A stretch of 64,000 nt of DNA from Molossus alvarezi (taxonomy: Eukaryota > Chordata > Mammalia > Chiroptera > Molossidae). This document shows positions 58,480-64,000 of the stretch, piece by piece. The translations under genes were made by a program, and so were the position numbers. How positions within the stretch are numbered: position 1 is the stretch's first letter; every line of letters starts with the position of its first letter. Below the pieces are notes generated by a model. The model was not told the origin of the DNA and made no database searches. It was given only the letters and a program-made list of their open reading frames with translations. The stretch spans positions 62,001-126,000 of the forward strand of contig JBAWUJ010000097.1 in assembly GCA_037176705.1 (NCBI GenBank), read 5' to 3'.

Positions 58480-58492
58480 ATTCTTTCTTTGT
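58480..58492. repeat. Target-site duplication of L1-10, right copy
   Basis: GATTCTTTCTTTG, identical to 57,171-57,183. Confidence 0.93.
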
Positions 58493-58498
58493 GTTTAA

Positions 58499-59150
58499 TG
58501 TTTGCCATTTTCATTATGGTTTGCCATTTTTATTAGCTGTGGGTCTTCTGGGTTCATCTCACTTCGGACTCTCTGTGTCTCCTGGACATATGTGACATTT
58601 TCCTTCACCAGTTTAGGAAAGTTTTCTGCCATTACTTTTTCAAACTGGTCCTCTGTTCCTTTCTCTGATTCTTATATTTTCAGTACATCTATAATGCCAA
58701 ATGTTGTTACATTTTGTATTACCCCCCAGCTCCCTTATACTCTTCTTCTGATTTTTAAAATTTTTCTCCATTTGCTGCTCTTTTTGGGTGTTTTCTTCTA
58801 CCTTGTCTCCCAAGTTTCTGATTCGGTCTTCAGCTTCTAATATACTACTGAATGCTTCTAAAGTATTTTGCTTATCAGCTATGTCTTTCCGTATTTTCTT
58901 TTGATTTTTATGTATAGCTTCTACCTTTATACCCATTTCTTCTACCTTTTTTATCAGCTAAAGTAGTATTTAGTGAGCTCTTCATAATTCTTATCCAATT
59001 ACTTGTAGTTCTCACCAAATTGTTTGAGCATCCTTATAATCATTGCTTTGAATTCTTTGTCTGACAAGTCGCTCTCTTCTAGTTCATGTAGTTCCATTTC
59101 TGGTGGCATCTCTTCTTTTTTTCATTTGGGTGTTGTTTCTTCATCTCACC
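58499..59150 (-). pseudogene. L1-9 ORF1 N-terminal and middle part
   Basis: ORF1 remnant, minus strand. It contains the coiled-coil part and the beginning of the RNA-recognition domain. The C-terminal domain lies beyond L1-10 at about 57,000-57,183. Stops and frameshifts are frequent. Protein-level divergence from L1-2 ORF1 is greater than for L1-3 or L1-8, which agrees with an old element. Confidence 0.78.
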
Positions 59151-59484
59151 ACTTTAGCAATATGGTATTTCTAAGCTTGGTGAGGGATGTTAGAATATGT
59201 AGGCAGGTCAGTGTGTATCAATGAAGGCTGCTGTGCCTTTATGCCTGTTCTGGTGTACAGCTCCTATTGTCTGCTGTGGGTCCTAAAGCATTGACACCAG
59301 GCGGCTGGAATTGGTCTCTTGTGCTGCTCTTGGCTCTCTGAAATTCTCTGCTGCTTGGGCTGGGGCACCACTCTTGATCTGCTTCTGTTGATACTGCTGG
59401 GGCTGGGTATACACTGCTAATGTGTGCTCCTGCTGCTGGGGTGGGGGGTGGGTTTGTCTGCTGCCCTACTAAGATGTGGAAACC

Positions 59485-59657
59485 TGCTGGTATGTTGCTG
59501 AGGAGTGTGGGTACAGCTGTTCTCTTGCTGGGATTTGTGGATATTTTTGGTATACTTCTGGGGTTTGTGGGTATTACTTGTGCTCTTCTGAGGTCTGTGG
59601 GTCCCTCTGGTATGCTTCTGAAATTCATGAGTCTCACTGGTGTACTGTTGGGGGACC
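59485..59657 (-). repeat. About 30-bp tandem repeat in the L1-9 5'UTR
   Basis: On the plus strand, units beginning TGGTATGYTTCTG or similar and containing TTTGTGGGTA recur about six times with a period near 30 bp. A second loose repetition of about 32-36 bp (GTGCCACTGCAGCCTGGGT type) lies at 60,060-60,215. These differ from the monomers of L1-2, L1-3 and the 73-bp units. Confidence 0.68.
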
Positions 59658-60394
59658 CTGCTGACAGTTGAGGCTCATCTTATCATCTTATCATCAGTAG
59701 CTGCTGAGAGCAAGTGTCAGCTCCTGATTCCCACTGCTACTGTTGCTGCTGCTACCACTGCTGTTGCTGCTGCCACAGGAGCTCCCTGGTCCCAATATTT
59801 CAGTGGTGTTGGGGGCTGAGGATGTTCTGCACCAGAGATTTTGCTGCTGCTGAGGGGAGGGGCTCCAATCTAGCTCCACTGCTGTAGTGGTCACAGCAGG
59901 TCCTGCTGCTTGGTTTGAGGCATGGCCCATGAGCAGTCTATGCTGATGTGCTGCTGTAGGCCTGGAGCCTGGTGTCTGGTCTGGGCTGCTCCCGAGTGCA
60001 GGCTTGTGGCTTGTAGCTGGGCTGGCCTACCCACAGTGGTGGGACTGGGTCCTGTGGTGAGTGCATGCTGCCATGGGCCTGGTCCTGAGCTTTGGGATAG
60101 GTGTGTGCCACTGCAGCCTGGGTATTGGGGTGGGTATGTGCTGCCACTGGCCTGGGTCTTAGGCTGTGGGCATGCACCCATGGCTTGGGTCCTGGAATAC
60201 CTTTGCACCACCGCTGGGCAAGAATATGGATCCTGAGGCCCATAGCACCACCAAAGCCACAGGTCTGGATGACCCTATAGGGGTGGGGCTCCATCTCCCT
60301 GCTGGTTTTGGCTACTGCTGCAGGTACCTACTCTGTGCTGACTGTGCCAACAGAGCTGAATTCCCCACGCAGCTCTGCAAAGTGCAGGACTGGA

Positions 60395-60678
60395 AGAAAT
60401 AGATGATGGAAAATTACAGAAGGGCTTAAGCACACCTCCCTGTAAGCAACCCCTTGGCCCTCACTGCCAATGACTGGATGATTTTATGCCTTTATTTCAT
60501 GTGATAACCAAGTAAAAACCAAGAAAAAGTTTCTGTTTTGGAAATTACCTGGTAAGCTGTAACTAATGTAAATGCTACTTTAAATCTTTTGTTATGAAGA
60601 AATATAAAAAAATCTAATTAAAAAGGGAAAAAGAAGCATTCTTAAAAAAATAAATAAATAAAAGAAATAGATGATGGA
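60395..60678 (+). mobile_element. Retroposed sequence with 16-bp target-site duplication
   Basis: AGAAATAGATGATGGA occurs at 60,395-60,410 and 60,663-60,678. Between them, 60,411-60,662 is non-repetitive and ends in an A-rich TAAATAAATAAA tail. Copy 1 of the duplication lacks it and has one copy of the target. The features are those of L1-mediated insertion of an mRNA 3' end (processed pseudogene fragment). I do not recognise the parent gene. Confidence 0.87.
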
Positions 60679-60704
60679 TGTGTTGCTGTGCTATGTGCTA
60701 CACC

Positions 60705-60985
60705 GACACTTATCTGCCACCTCCCGTCTATCTACTGTTCATCCCCAGTCCTCTGTCATTTCTCTTTCATCAGTCCACTGACATCTGTCCACCCTCATCT
60801 ATCTGTCACCGCTCCTGGATCTCTCATCTGTCAGCCATCTGTCATCTCTATCTGTCTTCTCCATCTATGTTTCGTCCATCAGTCATCTGTCCCATGTCAT
60901 TTATATGTCTTTTATCACCTCTCATCTATGTGTCATCTATCAGTTCTGTAACTTCTCATCTATGTGTCTGCTTTCAGTCCTCTGG
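60705..60985. repeat. Degenerate (TCATCTRTCTGTC)n tract, copy 2
   Basis: Counterpart of 44,675-44,935 with the same order of variant units and several small indels. Confidence 0.7.
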
Positions 60986-61438
60986 CACACCTCTTCTACC
61001 TGCCCGCTTTGTAATATTCAGCGGTATGATAGTTCTTAACTCAACATAAATATTTCTGATTCTCTACCTATACCCGTGTGATCCATGAGAATAGGACAAG
61101 CTGGTGACTGGTCTTCTGCCCTGCTGCACCATTTTCTCTCTTACCCAGACAGCAGTGATTTTGAGGGCACTTACTTGTGAAATGCTGTCCCTCAGTCTGA
61201 GGGTGCAGGTGGCCATAGTTAGTCGGCATGTGGGTTCATGGACTTTATAAGGGTGAGACAATAATAGGGAAAGATGTCTTATACATTAATCTCAAGGCTC
61301 TAACCCAAGCACCACCTTCTGTCCTGAACTCCAGGCTCATCTATCACGACTTTTTCAACCACCTAAGCACCCTCTGCTGAGAGACTCTGGCCTCTCCTTT
61401 CCACCCTCTCAGGTCCCAGTAGTGGTGTCCAAGGCAGA

Positions 61439-62053
61439 AACTACATCCCATATTGCTCTCAATGCACTTAGCATGAAAACCAGACATTGCATCCACACTA
61501 GGCAACCTTCCTTCAGTCTCCTCTTCTCTGATGAACTTCTCTCCAGACACCTGACCTCCTTAAGAGTGTCTAGCCCAGTGGTGTGTTCTGCACCCATGGT
61601 GCTTGTAGTTCCTGCTCCTTGTCGGGACTACTCCTGCCCCTGATCTTCTGAAAATAGATGAATTTTTGTCTTTCAGATTTTATCTCAAATTGAGCCTTGG
61701 GAGAGCTCAAAAGTGACCTGCACCTCAAGTAGCCTGACTCCTCTGCCATCCTTTTGGCCCTCGGTACATTCTCATTGCTAGTCATCCTGGTCTCCTTCCT
61801 GTCGGTGAAACATGCGGAGACACTGCCATCTCAAAGCCTTTGCAGATACTGAGCCCACTCCCAGCAGTGCGAGGATACAACCTCCTCCCATCACTGATGG
61901 TGCTGCCTGACAGGTGTGAGTGCTGAAAGAACAGTGAAGTATTTGAGGTAGGAGAGGTTCTCCTGATAGGTGCAGGTTCAGAGGGGGACCTGTTAGCCTC
62001 TGTGATGGCTGATTTTCAAGTGGCAAAGTTGTCCTACCAGAGATGGACGTCAG
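61439..62053. other. About 615 bases present only in duplication copy 2
   Basis: Copy 1 passes directly from GTCCAAGTCAGAAAAG to TGGGTATCTG at 45,378; here the same flanks are 615 bases apart. The stretch has no poly-A tail, no flanking duplication and no repeat signature. A deletion in copy 1 is therefore more likely than an insertion here. No gene is recognised in it. Confidence 0.75.
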
Positions 62054-62189
62054 CGGGTATCTGTTGGACTCTGAGCATCAGAATGTGGTGATCTCTGTGA
62101 CAACCCATGGGACCTGTGCCTAGAAACCATTAGTCACACCAGATCTGATATGATGCATTTCTTACTGTTTATATTTCATTCAATGTACT

Positions 62190-62434
62190 TATTTTATTCT
62201 CACTGGAGGATCTTTTTTCCTTTATCTCAGATATAGATTTGGTAGGAAGATACAGAGTCAGAGAGAGAGAGAAACCGAAACGTCATTGTAAAAGTGACAC
62301 ATCAACTGGTTGCCACCTGCACGACCCCGACCTAGAATGAGGAAAAACATACACACCCTTGACCAGATTTGAACTCACGACTCTTTCGTCTGTGGGCTGA
62401 CACTCTAATAGCTGAGCCAAATTGGCCAGGACTC
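62190..62434 (-). mobile_element. Old Ves-type SINE shared by both duplicate copies (copy 2)
   Basis: Paralogue of 45,505-45,766, with GCTGAGCCAAATTGGCCAGG at the head and CACATCAACTGGTTGCCACC in the body. Confidence 0.85.
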
Positions 62435-62571
62435 TTACCACTTTGAAAACATCAATCCTGTTCACTTGTCAGTTTGTCTCTTCACATCTCATCAAGTCTT
62501 GCAACACTTCCCGTTAGGGACCGACATCACTGTGTTGAACAACTCTGGTCACCACTTAAACAAAATACTTC

Positions 62572-62816
62572 TGCCTTGGCTGGTTTTCTTAGTGGTGAGA
62601 GCATTGGCTTGTGGTGCAGAGAGACCTTGATTTGGTTCCCGCTAAGGGAATGTACTTTGGTTGCAGTTTGTCCCCAGACGTAGTTGGGTTGTGCGGGTGG
62701 CAGCCACTCGATGTGTCCTTTTCACATCCATGTTTCTCTCTCTCTCCCTCCCACTCTATCTGAATAAAAAATGGAAAAATGTCCTCAAGTGAGGATAAAA
62801 TAAATAAATAAATAAA
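62572..62816 (+). mobile_element. Ves SINE present only in duplication copy 2
   Basis: Plus-orientation Ves copy: TGCCTTGGCTGGTTTTCTTA head, GGTTCCCGCTAAGG B-box region, GTGGCAGCCACTCGATGTGT, pyrimidine tract, TCCTCAAGTGAGGATAAAAT and a TAAA tail. Copy 1 has the empty site at about 45,902, so this insertion postdates the duplication. Confidence 0.94.
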
Positions 62817-63059
62817 GCCACTTCCTCAGCTTCCACTTGTACACCCTTTCTCTGGGTGCAGAAAGCAGTAGATATGGAAAACCTGGGAAAGGAAAGTGTG
62901 ACGGTCAACTTTTACTAAGACCCAAATCTGCGCTCAGTTCAGTGTTCCTATTTCACCCCTTTTGATGACCACCTCTTGATTGGATGTTCCTTTCATTTAT
63001 GCCTAATCTTTCTCCTGCATGTCACAGCTCAATCCCTGACAATGTGCCACATGTACTTT

Positions 63060-63370
63060 GTAACAGCTTTATGGATCTATTATTTACATAGGATAAAGTT
63101 TATGAATTTCAAGTACAGTCTCAGTGGATTTACTATATTCAGAATGTTGTAACCATCTCTGCCATCTCCTGTCTAAATATTTTCATCATCTCTAAAACAT
63201 CACCTGTAACTATGAACAATCAGTCCTCATGCATTCATTTCCCAAGGCTTTGGACATCATTAATATTATGTGGACTTACATATTGGTGACATTCATATCA
63301 ATGGAACTGTAAACTTTAGTCTATTGTACTTAACTTTTCCATTGGAAAGTGTTATGTTGAATTGTCCATC
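63060..63370 (-). mobile_element. Ancient L1M 3' end, copy 2
   Basis: Paralogue of 46,125-46,435, with CAGTGGATTTACTATATTCA and ATCAATGGAACTGTAAACTT at the matching places. Confidence 0.72.
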
Positions 63371-63399
63371 TGCCCTACCACAGGACCATTGCACACCAG

Positions 63400-63690
63400 C
63401 TCCCTGACAAGACTTTCTTACCAAGATGCCTCTGTGGCTCTTTCCCACTCTACCCAAACAAGCTAGGTTGTCCCTACACCCTATTTTCTTGGCTACTTCT
63501 CCCTCTTTTCTCTTAACACTTCTCTATACTCAGACAATGAAGCTATGTCTGACTTGTCTGCACTTTACTCTTGATCTGTTATCAGCCTCTTAACACTCAG
63601 GGACCTTGATTTCTCCTGTGTTTTGCCCTTAGTGCCCAGACAATGACCAAGCATAACAGTTGATCAGTCAAAGTTTGTAGATACGACAGA
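63400..63690 (+). repeat. Possible L2-type LINE 3' end, copy 2
   Basis: Paralogue of 46,470-46,740, with ACTCAGGGACCTTGATTTCT at the matching place. Confidence 0.4.
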
Positions 63691-64000
63691 TAAATTTGGG
63701 GCCTTCAAGGTTTCCCCTTACTTTATTTTGGTCCAGCCAAGGGTCAATAGAGACCAATATAATGTGGCACCAGTCCCTAGAATGTCATTCTGTTTCAACT
63801 GTGGTGGCCCTGTCATTTGTCCATAAAGCTGGAGGCTCAGTGTCTGAGGCCAGCCAGACCGTAGCACACTGGGAAGTTGTTTTTTTTGAGCACCTCGTGG
63901 AGCTAGTCATGGAGAATATGGCTGAAAAGCCTGTGTGGATCCAGTGTGCCCCAGTGACAAATAGTTGTTAGTGCTGGTGGTTAGTATGTCATAAGTAATT

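Larger units (their letters stand above)
58493..60362 (-). mobile_element. L1-9, second part (ORF1 and 5'UTR)
   Basis: ORF1 on the minus strand from 58,493 to about 59,150, then a long GC-rich 5'UTR up to about 60,362, where segmental-duplication copy 2 begins. The ORF1 frame at 58,936-58,640 (minus) reads EDRIRNLGDKVEEN, then SIRELGGNTKCNNIWHYR. No 73-bp units are present at this 5' end. Confidence 0.82.
60363..64000 (+). repeat. Segmental duplication, copy 2 (continues past the window end)
   Basis: Direct paralogue of 44,577-47,080. In order it holds the CTCTGCAAAG start, a retroposed insert, the CATCTGTC tract, a copy-specific 615-base stretch, the shared old SINE, a copy-specific Ves SINE, the L1M and L2-like remnants, and the GGGAAGTTG block. 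Homology is still running at base 64,000. Confidence 0.92.

Noticed and set aside
59239..60294. Gln/Pro/Ser-rich frames of 78-132 codons on the minus strand
   Set aside because: They lie in the GC-rich, tandem-repeated 5'UTR of L1-9 and overlap frames on the other strand.

Overview
This window looks like a piece of a bat nuclear genome, probably from the suborder Yangochiroptera. The main reason is the set of tRNA-derived SINEs with the head CCCTGGCTGGTTTGGCTCAG, a CCACTCGATGTGTCC body and a TCCTCGGGTGAGGATTAA tail, which is the Ves family layout. Nested LINE-1 elements, an ERV LTR, ancient L1M, MIR-like and L2-like remnants and many A-rich tails all fit a mammal. I found no intact host protein-coding gene. 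Nearly every long reading frame is a broken L1 ORF, a translation of a tandem repeat, or an antisense shadow.

Layout. 1-25.9 kb is a nest of plus-strand L1s. L1-A (1-4.3 kb) is followed by an older L1 (L1-1) split by a nearly complete L1 (L1-2, 6,737-12,847) with a perfect 15-bp target-site duplication. Next come a mosaic L1 (15.4-21.6 kb) carrying a 649-bp solo ERV LTR, a 5'-truncated L1 (21.6-24.6 kb) and an internally deleted L1 (24.6-25.9 kb). A CpG-rich island with two YY1-type motifs lies at 25.9-26.5 kb. From 26.8 to 29.3 kb there are minus-strand L1 fragments, directly followed by a 5.4-kb tandem array of about 73-bp units (29.3-34.6 kb) with higher-order structure. 34.6-44.6 kb is mostly non-repetitive, with old SINEs, an ancient L1M end and one weak candidate coding remnant.

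44.6-47.1 kb and 60.4-64.0 kb are two copies of one direct segmental duplication, told apart by later insertions and indels. Between them lie a nearly full-length minus-strand L1 (L1-8, 47.1-53.2 kb), two small blocks of the same 73-bp units (53.2 and 54.7 kb), several Ves SINEs, and an old minus-strand L1 (L1-9, 55.5-60.4 kb). L1-9 is interrupted by a twin-primed L1 that carries a 3' transduction (L1-10, 57,184-58,479).

The main theme is L1 5' ends. Both small blocks of 73-bp units lie immediately upstream of the first bases of an L1 5'UTR, in the same relative orientation. Three other L1 5'UTRs here carry different tandem repeats (about 92-131 bp, about 20 bp and about 30 bp). This suggests repeated replacement of tandem-repeat promoter regions in this bat L1 lineage, with the 5.4-kb array as an expanded relative. 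That is an inference to be tested. All coordinates were read by eye; element edges without a target-site duplication are good to roughly 10-40 bases.
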